64,000 nt of DNA from Larkinella insperata (GCF_026248825.1 NZ_CP110973.1:434001-498000); one strand, 5' to 3'. Positions 27,129 through 36,310 are shown, counted from the first letter of the stretch. Numbers and translations: made by a program. The notes: generated from the sequence alone by a model not told the origin.

Positions 27129-29600
27129 ATGAACCCAACCTTTACGACCTTTTCGGGCCGGTTGCTGCTGACTGCCCAACGGTATTTTCTTTGCCTGCTG
27201 CTCGCCGGACTGCTATACGGTCTTACCCTGCCCTCCGCCCAGGCGCAGGAAAGTAAGCTGAAAGTGAAAGGCAAAGCCCTCGATGCGCAGTCCAACGCGC
27301 CCCTTATTTACGCCAGCATTCGGCTTTTCAAACAAACCGACAGCTCGTTTGTGGCGGGGGCTATCACCACAGAAACCGGTGATTTTTCGGTTGATGCCGC
27401 AGCCGGAAATTACTACGCCGTGCTGGAATTCATCGGGTATAAATCGCTGAAGAAGCCCGGCATCCGCCTGAGCCGCGAAAATTCCCCGCTTGACCTAGGC
27501 ACCATCAAACTCGCGGCTTCGGCCAGCACGCTGGCCGAGGTGGTGGTGCAGGGCGAAAAAAGCACGATGGAATTTTCGCTGGACAAACGCATTTTCAACG
27601 TCGGCAAAGACCTCGCCAACGCGGGCGGAACCGCCGTGGATATTCTGAGCAACGTGCCGTCGGTGGCTGTGGACGTAGAGGGCAACGTCAGCCTGCGGGG
27701 CAGCAGCAGCGTCCGGATTCTGATCGACGGAAAGCCGTCGGGGCTGGTCAGCTTCAAGGGCGGCAGCGGGTTGCAGCAGTTGCAGGGCAGCATGATCGAA
27801 CGCATTGAGGTCATTACCAACCCGTCGGCCCGCTACGAAGCGGAAGGCATGGGTGGAGTGATCAACATCGTTCTGAAAAAAGAGCGGAAAGAAGGTTTTA
27901 ACGGTTCGTTTGACGTGATTCTGGGCAATCCGGCCAATTACGGGCTGGCGGCCAACGTCAACTACCGGCGCAAAAACCTGAATTTCTTCGTCAACTACAC
28001 GGCTTCGTACCGCAACACGCCGGGCCGGAGTTCGCAGTATCAGGAAGTGTACCGCAACGACTCGACGTTTCTGACGCAGCAAAATTCGACGAGCAAACTG
28101 AAAGGCCAGAACAACAACGCCCGCGCCGGAATTGACTATTTTTTCAACGACAAAAATGTCCTGACGGGTTCGTACACCTGGCGCATCAGCAAGGGAAAAC
28201 GGTTTACGGATATTCGTTACCTGGATTTTCTAAATAGCCTAAGCAATCCGCTGAGTACCACCTACCGCACGCAGGATGAAACCGAAACCGAACCGAACTC
28301 AGAATATGCCCTCACTTACAAACGGTCGTTTAAACGCCAGGGCCACGAACTAACCGCCGACGTGCGGTTTCTGGACAACTGGGAAAAATCCGACCAGTAT
28401 TTCAGCCAGCGGACGGTGTTGCCCAGCGGCCAGCCTTCTTCCATCCCGAACAGCCTGCAACGGTCGGTCAACGACGAAACCGAAAAGCAGCTTCTGGTAC
28501 AGATCGACTACATTCAGCCTTTTGCCAAAGACGGAAAATTCGAAGCCGGTTTGCGAAGCAGCTTCCGGGACATGACCAACGACTACTGGGTTCGTGAGCA
28601 AACGCCGGAAGGCGGCTGGGTTCCGCTGCCGGGCCTGACCAACGACTTTCTCTACGAAGAAAACATCAACGCCCTGTACGGTATTATTGGCAACAAAACC
28701 CGTAAATTATCGTACCAGGCCGGTTTACGGGCCGAGTGGACGGACGTAACCACCACGCTCCGGCAAACCAACGACGTTAATCCGCGCAGCTACGCCAACC
28801 TGTTCCCGAGCGTCCACGTCACCTACGACCTGCCGCGCCAGAACGCCCTGCAGGTGAGCTACAGCCGCCGGGTCCGCCGGCCCACGTACAACGACCTAAG
28901 CCCGTTTTCGACTTTTAGTGACAACCGGAACTTCTGGAGCGGCAACCCCGACCTGAACCCCGAATTTACGGACGCTTTCGAGGTTGGTCACATCAAGTAC
29001 TTTCCGAAAGGCTCCATTGGTTCGTCGCTGTATTACCGGTATACCACCGGCAAAATCGTGCGGATTCGTCGGGTCGACGCCAACGGTTTTGCCAACACGC
29101 GCCCCGAAAACCTGGCTACAGAAGATTCTTACGGAGCCGAATTCACAACTTCCTATTCCTTTTTCAAGTGGTGGAAATTGGATGGCAGCGTCAACTTTTT
29201 CCGGGCCATCATCAACGGCGACAATCTCGACACCGACTTCCAGAGCGATACGTATAGCTGGTTTGTGCGGGCCAACAACCGGGTAACCGTCTGGAAAAAC
29301 ACCGATTTGCAGTTCCGGGGTAATTACGAAGCGCCCCAGCTAACCCCCCAGGGCCGTCGCAAAGCCATTGCCACCCTGGATTTTGCCGCCAGCAAAGACA
29401 TTATGAAGGGCAACGCCACGCTGACACTCAACGTGCTCGACGTGTTCAACTCGCGCCGGTTCCGCTCGATCACCGAAGGCGGCAATTTTTACACTGAAAA
29501 CAACTCGCAGGGCCGACTCCGGCAAGTGAACCTGACGTTCAATTACCGTCTGCGGCAGGCCAAGAAGAAAACCAAAGACGTGGGCGAAGGCGATTATTAG
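27129..29600 (+). CDS. TonB-dependent outer-membrane receptor without SusD partner
   Basis: 823 residues. The signal peptide ends near ALLYG-LPSAQA (about residue 38), followed by a carboxypeptidase-D-like domain (about 45-130; VKGKALDAQSNAPLIYASI), then a plug with VVVQGEKSTMEF, NVPSVAVDVEGNVSLRG and MIERIEVITNPSARYEAEGMGGVINIVL. The barrel belongs to the outer-membrane beta-barrel family typical of Bacteroidetes (SYSRRVRRPTYNDLSPF). No SusD follows, so this is a stand-alone receptor; the substrate may be a metal complex, peptide or small glycan. A promoter candidate lies 140 bp upstream. The gene ends 193 bp before a convergent DUF1080 gene. Confidence 0.9.
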   Translation: MNPTFTTFSGRLLLTAQRYFLCLLLAGLLYGLTLPSAQAQESKLKVKGKALDAQSNAPLIYASIRLFKQTDSSFVAGAITTETGDFSVDAAAGNYYAVLEFIGYKSLKKPGIRLSRENSPLDLGTIKLAASASTLAEVVVQGEKSTMEFSLDKRIFNVGKDLANAGGTAVDILSNVPSVAVDVEGNVSLRGSSSVRILIDGKPSGLVSFKGGSGLQQLQGSMIERIEVITNPSARYEAEGMGGVINIVLKKERKEGFNGSFDVILGNPANYGLAANVNYRRKNLNFFVNYTASYRNTPGRSSQYQEVYRNDSTFLTQQNSTSKLKGQNNNARAGIDYFFNDKNVLTGSYTWRISKGKRFTDIRYLDFLNSLSNPLSTTYRTQDETETEPNSEYALTYKRSFKRQGHELTADVRFLDNWEKSDQYFSQRTVLPSGQPSSIPNSLQRSVNDETEKQLLVQIDYIQPFAKDGKFEAGLRSSFRDMTNDYWVREQTPEGGWVPLPGLTNDFLYEENINALYGIIGNKTRKLSYQAGLRAEWTDVTTTLRQTNDVNPRSYANLFPSVHVTYDLPRQNALQVSYSRRVRRPTYNDLSPFSTFSDNRNFWSGNPDLNPEFTDAFEVGHIKYFPKGSIGSSLYYRYTTGKIVRIRRVDANGFANTRPENLATEDSYGAEFTTSYSFFKWWKLDGSVNFFRAIINGDNLDTDFQSDTYSWFVRANNRVTVWKNTDLQFRGNYEAPQLTPQGRRKAIATLDFAASKDIMKGNATLTLNVLDVFNSRRFRSITEGGNFYTENNSQGRLRQVNLTFNYRLRQAKKKTKDVGEGDY

Positions 29601-29773
29601 TCGCACGGTTTATGACTCCACCCGGACTCACGCGGTGTTATCAGCCAGAAAGCGCAGGGGCTGTCGGCACCGCTGAAACGTAGCGGAAGAAGATGGAACG
29701 GTATCCAGCCGAAAGTCCAGAGAAGACCTGGGCTGGCGTCCTGCTTTCCGGTTAATATCAAATTGCAGTTCTG

Positions 29774-29816
29774 AAAAACCGGCAGCGATTCCGTCAAAAG
29801 TTCGTTTCCGGTTTTT
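29774..29816 (-). terminator. Terminator overlapping the end of the DUF1080 gene
   Basis: AAAAACCGG and CCGGTTTTT pair (9 bp, 25-nt loop) on the minus strand. The first arm lies inside the last codons of the gene, and the T-run forms part of the second arm. Confidence 0.5.
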
Positions 29817-30585
29817 TCAGGTCCAGTTCTTTGATCCAGATATTGCGGTACAGAACATCGTGCCCTTCAGCCTGGAGTTTCAGTCCTCCCGGTGTGTCCG
29901 TAATGCCCTTGCCACCGTCGTTTCCCCCGTCGATGCCGGAATTGGCCCCGCCCCAAACCTGGTTGATCGGCTGATTGGTATGAACTTTTTTGCCGTTGAA
30001 GTACATCGTCAGCATGGCTTTCTCGGTGCGCTTGCCATTCTCGAATCGGGCCGCCCGAAACACGATGTCGTACGAATTCCACTGACCAACACCGTTGTAG
30101 GCATGGTACGGCGAAGGCGTTTCGTTGATCACCGCTGCCATACCGTGCGAAGTGGTATCACCGTCGAGCACCTGAATTTCGTAGCGATTTTGCAGGTAAA
30201 CACCGCTGTTGCCGCCCGGTTTGGTAATGTAAAATTCGACGTGCAGCCGGAAGTCCCGGAACGCTTGCTTGGTCACAATGTCGGCGGTGCCGTATTTACC
30301 ACCGGCTGCCGATGGGTCGTTGCTGTTCAGAACCGTTCCACGGCCCGCCGGATCCTTTTCAATCGTCCATTTGATGGGCAGCGTAGCCGCAAAGCGCGGC
30401 CCTTCCCAGTAGGTCCACTTCGAGTCGAGCATCTGCCGCGATCCGTCAAACAGCACCTCGGCCCCTTTCGGCGCTTTTGTGCCTACCCCTACCTGCGCAC
30501 TCACCGTCGGAATGCCGCCCAGCGTAAAGAGCGCCAGCAATAAAACATGGAAAAGCAGAGGAAAAGCAGGGGTCGAACGTTTCAT
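29794..30585 (-). CDS. Secreted DUF1080 (3-keto-disaccharide hydrolase-type) protein
   Basis: 263 residues with a Sec signal (LLFHVLLLALFTLGGIPTVSA, cleavage about residue 31). The rest is a concanavalin-like DUF1080 sandwich: EVLFDGSRQMLDSKW, WTIEKDPAGRGTVLNS, FRDFRLHVEFYI, NSGVYLQNRYEIQVLD, and the end GLKLQAEGHDVLYRNIWIKEL. Family members cleave or bind 3-keto-glycosides in pathways where a sugar is first oxidised at C3. It is divergent from a Tat-exported Gfo/Idh/MocA oxidoreductase 180 bp away, which would supply that oxidation, so the pair may work together in the periplasm. The catalytic role is inferred from family and context. Confidence 0.88.
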   Translation of the reverse strand: MKRSTPAFPLLFHVLLLALFTLGGIPTVSAQVGVGTKAPKGAEVLFDGSRQMLDSKWTYWEGPRFAATLPIKWTIEKDPAGRGTVLNSNDPSAAGGKYGTADIVTKQAFRDFRLHVEFYITKPGGNSGVYLQNRYEIQVLDGDTTSHGMAAVINETPSPYHAYNGVGQWNSYDIVFRAARFENGKRTEKAMLTMYFNGKKVHTNQPINQVWGGANSGIDGGNDGGKGITDTPGGLKLQAEGHDVLYRNIWIKELDLKKPETNF

Positions 30586-30698
30586 CAGGAACCGGGTTTA
30601 GTTGTAAATGCCGTAAGGTCGACTAAAGATAAGCGGCTTTCCCCTAAAGTGCTCATTGGATCTTTCGAAATCTCCGAGTAACTTACAACTACCTGTGC

Positions 30699-30739
30699 GT
30701 GAGCGCAACAACGGTCTTCCCGGTTTTGCGACCGCTCAC
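30699..30739. repeat. Imperfect inverted repeat in divergent promoter region
   Basis: GTGAGCG and CGCTCAC bracket an inner partly paired segment (GCAA..CGG / CCGG..TTGC), ending 25 bp before the oxidoreductase ATG. It lies between divergent genes and could be an operator or an RNA hairpin in the leader. Confidence 0.4.
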
Positions 30740-30764
30740 CTAGTTTACTAAACCCGCATCCTTC

Positions 30765-32135
30765 ATGAACGAAAATCCCTTTACCGTCTCCCGGCGGAAG
30801 TTTCTGCTGGCGGCTGCCGCAACCGCCCTGGCTCCACCCCTGGCCCTGAAGGCGTCAAAGCGAAAACTCGGCCCCGGCGACAAACTCAACCATGCCTGCA
30901 TCGGCGTAGGCGGCATGGGCGGGGTTGATTTGCAGAATTTTGCCAAGCACCCCAACGTCAACATCGTGGCCCTGTGCGACGTGGACGAAATCCGGCTGAA
31001 AAGAGCCGCCGAAGCGTTTCCGCAGGCCCGTACCTACACCGACTGGCGGGAACTGCTCGAAAAAGAAAACACCAACATCGACTCGGTCAACGTGACGGTG
31101 CCGGACCATAACCACTTCGCCATCGCCATGCAGGCCATCCGGGCGGGCAAGCACGTCTATTGCCAGAAACCGATGTGCCACGACGTGGTGGAAGTCCGGG
31201 TGCTGACCGAAGCCGCCGTCAAAGCGGGCGTTGTTACCCAACTCGGTACACAGATCGCTTCGGGCCAAGGCGACCGCACGGCCGTGCAGTGGATCAGAGA
31301 AGGCGCCATTGGGAAAGTAAAGCACGCGTACCTCTGCTCCAACCGGCCGGGGGCGGTCAAGGATTACCGGCTCGTTGGCCCGCGACCCGCCGAAGGCCAG
31401 GATCCGCCTTCTACGCTGAACTGGGACCTGTGGATCGGCACGGCCCCCCAGCGTCCGTTCGCGCCGGACATCTACCACCCCGCCAAATGGCGGGCCTGGC
31501 AGGATTTCGGAACCGGCTGGTCGGGCGACATTGGCTGCCACATTTTTGATGCCGTCTGGAAGGGGCTGGGTCTGAAAGCGCCCAAAACCGTTATCGCCGA
31601 GGTGCAGAAATCCTGGGAGGAATCCCCCGAGCGCCGGGGCGACACCTGGCCGCAGGGCGACCACATTACCTGGGAATTTCCGGGAACAAAACGAACCACC
31701 CGGACACTGACGCTGGAATGGTTCGACGGGGAATTTTATCCGCCCGAAGAAATCCGCGCGCTGTATCCGGGACCGGAATACCCCGCCGAATCGGCCATGC
31801 TGGTTGGAACGAAAGGGGCGCTGCTGATTCCGCACGGCGGGATGCCCGTGTTGCTGCCGGGCGACCAATTCAAGGAATACAAAGCGCCGGAGCTGGAAGA
31901 ACGCAATCACTACCACCATTTTGTGGATGCTTGTTTAGGCGGCCCCAAAACCGAGTCGCATTTTGCGCAGTCCGGCCCCATGACCGAAGCCATTATTCTG
32001 GGTACGGTAGCCATCCGGGTGCCGGGTAAACGGCTGGAGTGGGATGCCGCCAACTTAAAAATTCCGAATCATCCCGAAGCCGAAAAATACCTCAGCCGCA
32101 TCTACCGCGACGGCTGGCAGATTGCCGGACGGTAA
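30765..32135 (+). CDS. Tat-exported Gfo/Idh/MocA-family oxidoreductase
   Basis: 456 residues. The twin-arginine signal VSRRKFLLAAAATALAPP predicts export with bound cofactor. The Rossmann domain begins ACIGVGGMGG (about 45-54), with CDVDEIRLKRA, and the family motif QKPMCHDVVEVR supplies the Lys of the EKP-type motif (here QKP, with Gln in place of Glu). The C-terminal domain holds TGWSGDIGCHIFDAVWKGL. Members oxidise or epimerise sugars with NAD(P). It is divergent from the DUF1080 gene and convergent with a glycerophosphodiesterase gene across a bidirectional terminator. Substrate is not known; 3-dehydrogenation of a glycoside is a reasoned guess. Confidence 0.88.
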   Translation: MNENPFTVSRRKFLLAAAATALAPPLALKASKRKLGPGDKLNHACIGVGGMGGVDLQNFAKHPNVNIVALCDVDEIRLKRAAEAFPQARTYTDWRELLEKENTNIDSVNVTVPDHNHFAIAMQAIRAGKHVYCQKPMCHDVVEVRVLTEAAVKAGVVTQLGTQIASGQGDRTAVQWIREGAIGKVKHAYLCSNRPGAVKDYRLVGPRPAEGQDPPSTLNWDLWIGTAPQRPFAPDIYHPAKWRAWQDFGTGWSGDIGCHIFDAVWKGLGLKAPKTVIAEVQKSWEESPERRGDTWPQGDHITWEFPGTKRTTRTLTLEWFDGEFYPPEEIRALYPGPEYPAESAMLVGTKGALLIPHGGMPVLLPGDQFKEYKAPELEERNHYHHFVDACLGGPKTESHFAQSGPMTEAIILGTVAIRVPGKRLEWDAANLKIPNHPEAEKYLSRIYRDGWQIAGR

Positions 32136-32147
32136 GAAATAACCAAC

Positions 32148-32192
32148 GGGGTAAAGATTGGGACCATGATCATCTGGCCCAGTTTTTACCCC
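32148..32192. terminator. Bidirectional terminator
   Basis: GGGGTAAA/TTTACCCC (8 bp) plus inner TGGG/CCCA pairing, between the convergent stops at 32135 and 32200. Confidence 0.7.
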
Positions 32193-32199
32193 TCTTCTG

Positions 32200-33138
32200 T
32201 CAAAACCGGTCGCTGATGACGGCTTTTTTGAAGTACACGGCTTTCGGGCTTTTGGCCGGAATTAGCGCCTGAATGGCCTCGGCGGTTTCGATGGGCCGGT
32301 CGGATTCCAGGATGCTGGCGCCGTCGGCAAAGATAGCGCGGTAGGCGTCGGCCCGCTCCGCCGGGGTGTTGAGTTTGTCGTAGGTGGGCGCGGCCGAAAT
32401 CATGCACATCACCCCTTTTGCGTTCAGCAGTTTGTACATTTGTTTGTTTTCGGGTTTAATGTCCGGCCCGATGTAGGCAATCAGCTGCGACCACGGAATA
32501 CCGGCTTTTTCGTATTCCTTCATGGCTTCCGGTGTTTTGACGAAGGCCGAAAACATGCGGCTTTTGTTGTCCTTGTAGTAATAGGCGGCTTCGGCGGCCG
32601 TGTGGACCGTCAGCATCATGAACGCGTCGGCCTGGCGTTCCCGAATGATGGCGGCAATCATCGGAAAGGGTACGTCTTTCTTGTCCAGGTTCAGAACGGT
32701 TTTGCCCCGCGCCCACTCGATGGCTTCGGCCAGCGTCGGAATGCGGTGTTCGGTTAGGTTGCCTTCGGCGTCTTTCAGTTTCAGTTTCTTCAGTTCGGCC
32801 CAAGTGTAGTCCGCCACTTTTCCGGTGCCGGTGGTGGTGCGGTCGAGGGTGGCGTCGTGCATCAAGACAATCACGCTGTCTTTGGTCAGCCGCGGGTCAA
32901 TCTCGAAGAACGCCGGGGTGTGCTTCAGCGTATTTTCAAACGTCGCCAGCGAGTTTTCTGGGAAACCTTTCACCATGCCGCCCCGGTGGCCGCTGACGAT
33001 GGGAACATCTTTGCCGGTCCATCGAAAAAAACTGTGCAGGTCTTTGGGCGTTTTGAGCGCCAGTACATGCAGGGGTTGCTGGGCGCGTAAAATAGTCGTG
33101 GTGAGCAGAAAGCCAAAAAAGCAGATTATTCGCAGCAT
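32200..33138 (-). CDS. Secreted glycerophosphodiester phosphodiesterase family protein
   Basis: 312 residues from the ATG at 33138, which gives the signal MLRIICFFGFLLTTTILRAQ; an upstream in-frame start adds 26 residues without a signal. GDPD-family motifs are present: SGHRGG, FPENSLATFENTL, FEIDPRLTKDSVIVLMHDATLDRT (kept here as separate strand-end motifs with Glu, Asp and His for metal and acid-base catalysis) and VLNLDKKD. It would hydrolyse glycerophosphodiesters or related sugar phosphodiesters in the periplasm. It is the last gene of a minus-strand run below the HD hydrolase, with a 93-bp gap. Confidence 0.88.
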   Translation of the reverse strand: MLRIICFFGFLLTTTILRAQQPLHVLALKTPKDLHSFFRWTGKDVPIVSGHRGGMVKGFPENSLATFENTLKHTPAFFEIDPRLTKDSVIVLMHDATLDRTTTGTGKVADYTWAELKKLKLKDAEGNLTEHRIPTLAEAIEWARGKTVLNLDKKDVPFPMIAAIIRERQADAFMMLTVHTAAEAAYYYKDNKSRMFSAFVKTPEAMKEYEKAGIPWSQLIAYIGPDIKPENKQMYKLLNAKGVMCMISAAPTYDKLNTPAERADAYRAIFADGASILESDRPIETAEAIQALIPAKSPKAVYFKKAVISDRF

Positions 33139-33231
33139 AAAACGTTGCGGTTTGGGTCCGTTAAGAAAAACTGGTTCAGGATTCCCAAAAGTACGGCGCA
33201 GGGGCCGCTCCGACAAGCAAGGCCCAATTTC

Positions 33232-34083
33232 TTACGAAACCACCGTCGGCTTTAAACTTCGCGGCTTGAAAGCCGCGCCTTCGTCCGGCGCAAACGCTTC
33301 GATACCTTCCCGCTTTTGAATGGCTTCCAGCCGACGCCGTAGTTCCGCATCCGTGCGAAGTTTGGCGAGCAGTTGAAAATCATCACCGAGCAAATCCGCG
33401 GTGGTAATGGTTGCTTTCGCGAGTGCCAGACTCAGCAAGTCGGCAAACCGGGTATTGGCGTAGACGTGTTCTTTTTTCCGGAAATATTCCTTGTTTAGCA
33501 CTTCGTACTGCCGCGTAATCCAGTCCGCCATGTCGGCGGAGTTGACCACCATTTTGTGCTGATAAACAGAAAGGCTATTCAGGAAACGGTGAATTTGGTC
33601 GATGGAAATGCGATTGGCGTAAAACAGATCGCGCAAGGTATAATCAAGCCGGTCGGCGCACAAATGCGGCAACGGCAGCTCCAGTAACGTGTAGGAATCG
33701 TCCGCCAATACCGACGGAGTAAAGCCGAATGTTTCCAGGATCGAGGGAATCTCGGACTGATTAATAATCTCGTCAAAAATGGCTTCGTGGTAGTCCTCAC
33801 CCTCGTTTTTAAAAACGTAATCGGTGACGTGCGAAAAGGCGGTATGGGAAACATCGTGCAGCAGGGCAGCAATTTGTTCTTCCAGTGATCCGCCGAGCTT
33901 TCTGACCAGATAGTATACGCCAATGGAGTGCTCAAATCGGGTGTGATTAAGTGTAGGATCAACCAGAAAAATGGCTCCGCCCTGGTGCACCGACTTCAGC
34001 CGCTGAAACGGTTTTGACTGAATTAATGCTTCAATAACCGGCTGAACCGCAAACGTTCCGTACAATTTGTCGTTGATTACCAT
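33232..34083 (-). CDS. HD-domain phosphohydrolase
   Basis: 283 residues of the HD superfamily (COG1078-like). The metal ligands are visible as His52 in TRFEHSIGVY, His76-Asp77 in LLHDVSH and Asp at about 138 in LCADRLDYTLRD, which is the dGTPase/YwfO-like arrangement. Substrates in this group are often dNTPs or other nucleotides. There is no membrane segment. It sits 37 bp downstream of an AraC-family regulator gene on the same strand, so it may be co-transcribed with it. Confidence 0.87.
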   Translation of the reverse strand: MVINDKLYGTFAVQPVIEALIQSKPFQRLKSVHQGGAIFLVDPTLNHTRFEHSIGVYYLVRKLGGSLEEQIAALLHDVSHTAFSHVTDYVFKNEGEDYHEAIFDEIINQSEIPSILETFGFTPSVLADDSYTLLELPLPHLCADRLDYTLRDLFYANRISIDQIHRFLNSLSVYQHKMVVNSADMADWITRQYEVLNKEYFRKKEHVYANTRFADLLSLALAKATITTADLLGDDFQLLAKLRTDAELRRRLEAIQKREGIEAFAPDEGAAFKPRSLKPTVVS

Positions 34084-34120
34084 TAATTTACTGAGTTGCG
34101 TTTCAATCCAGCTTTTCCGT

Positions 34121-35041
34121 TTAATTAAACGATTGCCGAAACTCCAGCGGGGAGATATTCATTTTATTTTTAAACAGTTTGCTGAACGATTGCGGGTACT
34201 CAAAACCGAGCTGGTAGGCAATTTCACTAACGGATAACGAGGTGGTGGTCAGAATCTGCTGGGCCTTCTCGATGAGTTTGTTGTGAATGTGTTGCTGGGT
34301 ATTCTGGCCGGTTAGCGAGCGCAGCATGTCGCTTAAATAATTGGGTGAAATCGCCAGCTGCTCCGAGACGTACTGAACGGTCGGCAGGCCCAGTTCCTGC
34401 ACTTTGTCGCCGTCGAAATAATCGTCCAGCATGGTTTCCAGCTTGACTAACAAATCGTTGCTGGCGCTTTTTCGGGTAATAAACTGACGGTTATAAAACC
34501 GGTTGCAGTAGTTGAGCAGCAGTTCGATGTGCGAAATAATAACATCCTGGCTAAAGCCGTCGATAATCGAGCGGTATTCCTGGTCGATTTGCTGCATCAG
34601 ATTGGTGATCAGCACTTCTTCCCTTTCCGAAACGTGCAGCGCTTCATTGACCGCGTACGAGAAATAACCGTAGGTTTTGAGTTTCTGCCCCAACGTAGAA
34701 TGGCGGATATAATCCGGGTGAAACACCAGCCACCAACCAACACAGGACCGATCTTCTTCCGTGATTGTTGACAGAACCTGCCCCGGTGAGAAAAAAGTCA
34801 TTACGCCGTGGTCGAAATCATAATAATGCTGACCGTACTTCATTTTACCTCGAAAATCTTTTTTGATGCAAACCGAATAAAAGTTATACATGTAACTCTT
34901 CATAACTTCCTCGGGAAAGCACATCGTCTGGCCTAAATCAATAACGCTGACCAGCGGATGCGCCGGTGTGGGCAAGCCCAGCAGGCGGTGCAGTTCGGAA
35001 ATAGAATGAATCAGATAGGGCGATTGGGCCGTTTTTTTCAT
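34121..35041 (-). CDS. AraC-family transcriptional regulator
   Basis: 306 residues from ATG 35041; a TTG 42 bp upstream lies in the loop of a hairpin and is rejected. The N-terminal half is a cupin-like sensing domain (YDFDHGVMTFFSPGQVLS). The C-terminal domain holds two helix-turn-helix units (LAISPNYLSDMLRSLTG and SVSEIAYQLGFEYPQSFSKLFK), with the family end ISPLEFRQS. It probably controls the aldo/keto reductase gene just upstream. Its start codon is only 19 bp from a long hairpin, leaving little room for its own promoter. Confidence 0.92.
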   Translation of the reverse strand: MKKTAQSPYLIHSISELHRLLGLPTPAHPLVSVIDLGQTMCFPEEVMKSYMYNFYSVCIKKDFRGKMKYGQHYYDFDHGVMTFFSPGQVLSTITEEDRSCVGWWLVFHPDYIRHSTLGQKLKTYGYFSYAVNEALHVSEREEVLITNLMQQIDQEYRSIIDGFSQDVIISHIELLLNYCNRFYNRQFITRKSASNDLLVKLETMLDDYFDGDKVQELGLPTVQYVSEQLAISPNYLSDMLRSLTGQNTQQHIHNKLIEKAQQILTTTSLSVSEIAYQLGFEYPQSFSKLFKNKMNISPLEFRQSFN

Positions 35042-35060
35042 CGCGGGTTCACGGTTATAC

Positions 35061-35103
35061 CGAATGGGTAAAGCCGTCTGCAACAGACGGCTTTACCCAT
35101 TCG
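35061..35103. terminator. Perfect 20-bp hairpin between aldo/keto reductase and AraC genes
   Basis: Both arms (35061-35080 and 35084-35103) are exactly complementary with a 3-nt centre, the longest perfect inverted repeat I found in the window. It follows the aldo/keto reductase stop by 14 bp. On the minus strand there is no T-run after it; on the plus strand GTTTTAG follows. It may end or attenuate transcription into the regulator. Confidence 0.7.
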
Positions 35104-35117
35104 GTTTTAGCTGTATT

Positions 35118-36128
35118 TTACAAGTTTATCATAGCCATACCACTGCCGTCGTAGCGGTCGCCCACCGAAAGTCCCACCGGAACAATGGCTTCCAGTTTCG
35201 CCAGTTCTTGCGGGGTTAGCTGAACGTCAATGGCCGCGATATTTTGCTCCACGTACTCAACGTGTTTGGTACCGGGAATGGGCACAAATCCTTTGGAAAT
35301 CACCCAGGCGATGGCCAGTTGCGTAGGTGTTACGCCTTTCTGGTCAGCCAGTTCTTTGATGGCATCGACCAGTTCGATGTTTTTGTAAAACTGCTCGCCC
35401 TGAAACCGCGGAATGCTGCGCCGGAAATCGTCCGCCGGGAAATCGTCCGGACTTTTAATTGCGCCCGTCAGAAACCCACGACCTACCGGCGAATACGCCA
35501 CGAAACCGATGCCCAATTCCTGCAACACCTCGCTAATCCCGTTTTCCTCCACGCTGCGTTCGAAAAACGAGTACTCGGTTTGCACTGCCGTTATCGGATG
35601 AACACGATGCGCTTTGCGAATGGTTTCCGCCGACACTTCCGAAAGCCCAATATACCGTACTTTTCCTTCTTTGACCAGTTCAGCCATTGCGCCGACGGTT
35701 TCTTCAATGGGCGTGTTCGGGTCCTGGCGGTGCAGGTAATATAGGTCGATGTAATCCGAGCGCAGGTTTTTCAGCGACCGCTCAATGGACTTTCTGACGT
35801 AATCCGGCTGGCCGTTGATCCGCCAGGTCAGTTGTTCGTTGTCATCGATCTCAAAGCCAAATTTGGTGGCAAGGATGTATTGGCTGCGGTTGCCCTGGAT
35901 GGCTTTGGCCACCAGCCGTTCATTCAGCATGGGGCCGTACAGATCGGCGGTGTCCAGGAAGTTACCGCCCAGTTCGAGCGAGCGGTGAATGGTGGCGATG
36001 GACTCGGCTTCGTCGGCTTTTCCGTAAATATCCGCCCCGGCAAGGGTTGTCATGCCCATGCAACCTAAACCAATTTTGGGTACTACCAGCCCTTGGCTGC
36101 CCAGTTTCGTTGTTTGAATACCGTTCAT
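35118..36128 (-). CDS. Aldo/keto reductase
   Basis: 336 residues of the AKR superfamily (AKR13/YakC-like). The catalytic tetrad is complete: Asp59 and Tyr64 in FLDTADLYGP, Lys89 in ILATKFGF and His133 in YLHRQDP. NADPH-binding segments YSPVGRGFLTG and VPIPGTKHVEYVEQN follow. It reduces carbonyl compounds in the cytoplasm. AraC-regulated AKRs of this type are common and often answer to reactive aldehydes; the adjacent AraC gene downstream suggests such regulation. The end VGLSVGDRYDGSGM is usual for the subgroup. Confidence 0.92.
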   Translation of the reverse strand: MNGIQTTKLGSQGLVVPKIGLGCMGMTTLAGADIYGKADEAESIATIHRSLELGGNFLDTADLYGPMLNERLVAKAIQGNRSQYILATKFGFEIDDNEQLTWRINGQPDYVRKSIERSLKNLRSDYIDLYYLHRQDPNTPIEETVGAMAELVKEGKVRYIGLSEVSAETIRKAHRVHPITAVQTEYSFFERSVEENGISEVLQELGIGFVAYSPVGRGFLTGAIKSPDDFPADDFRRSIPRFQGEQFYKNIELVDAIKELADQKGVTPTQLAIAWVISKGFVPIPGTKHVEYVEQNIAAIDVQLTPQELAKLEAIVPVGLSVGDRYDGSGMAMINL

Positions 36129-36310
36129 GATTTGTTTTTAAGTCTGTGTTGTCACGAGAACGGTACAAAGGTCCGGCGGCTGACCCGGAAAAAAGTAACC
36201 AAATCCCTTGGGATTGTATCCAAAATGGAGAAGCGGATACCGGGAGGGTTGAGCCGGGTTTTGGTTGTTGTCCGGGACTCATCGAACGGACAAGCCCCGG
36301 ACAAAAGCCG

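Noticed and set aside
30855..31919. 354-codon open frame on the minus strand
   Set aside because: It is a shadow of the Gfo/Idh/MocA gene on the other strand, with unlikely composition.
35042..35083. TTG start for the AraC regulator
   Set aside because: This codon lies in the loop of a perfect 20-bp hairpin, and the ATG at 35041 gives a normal family length.
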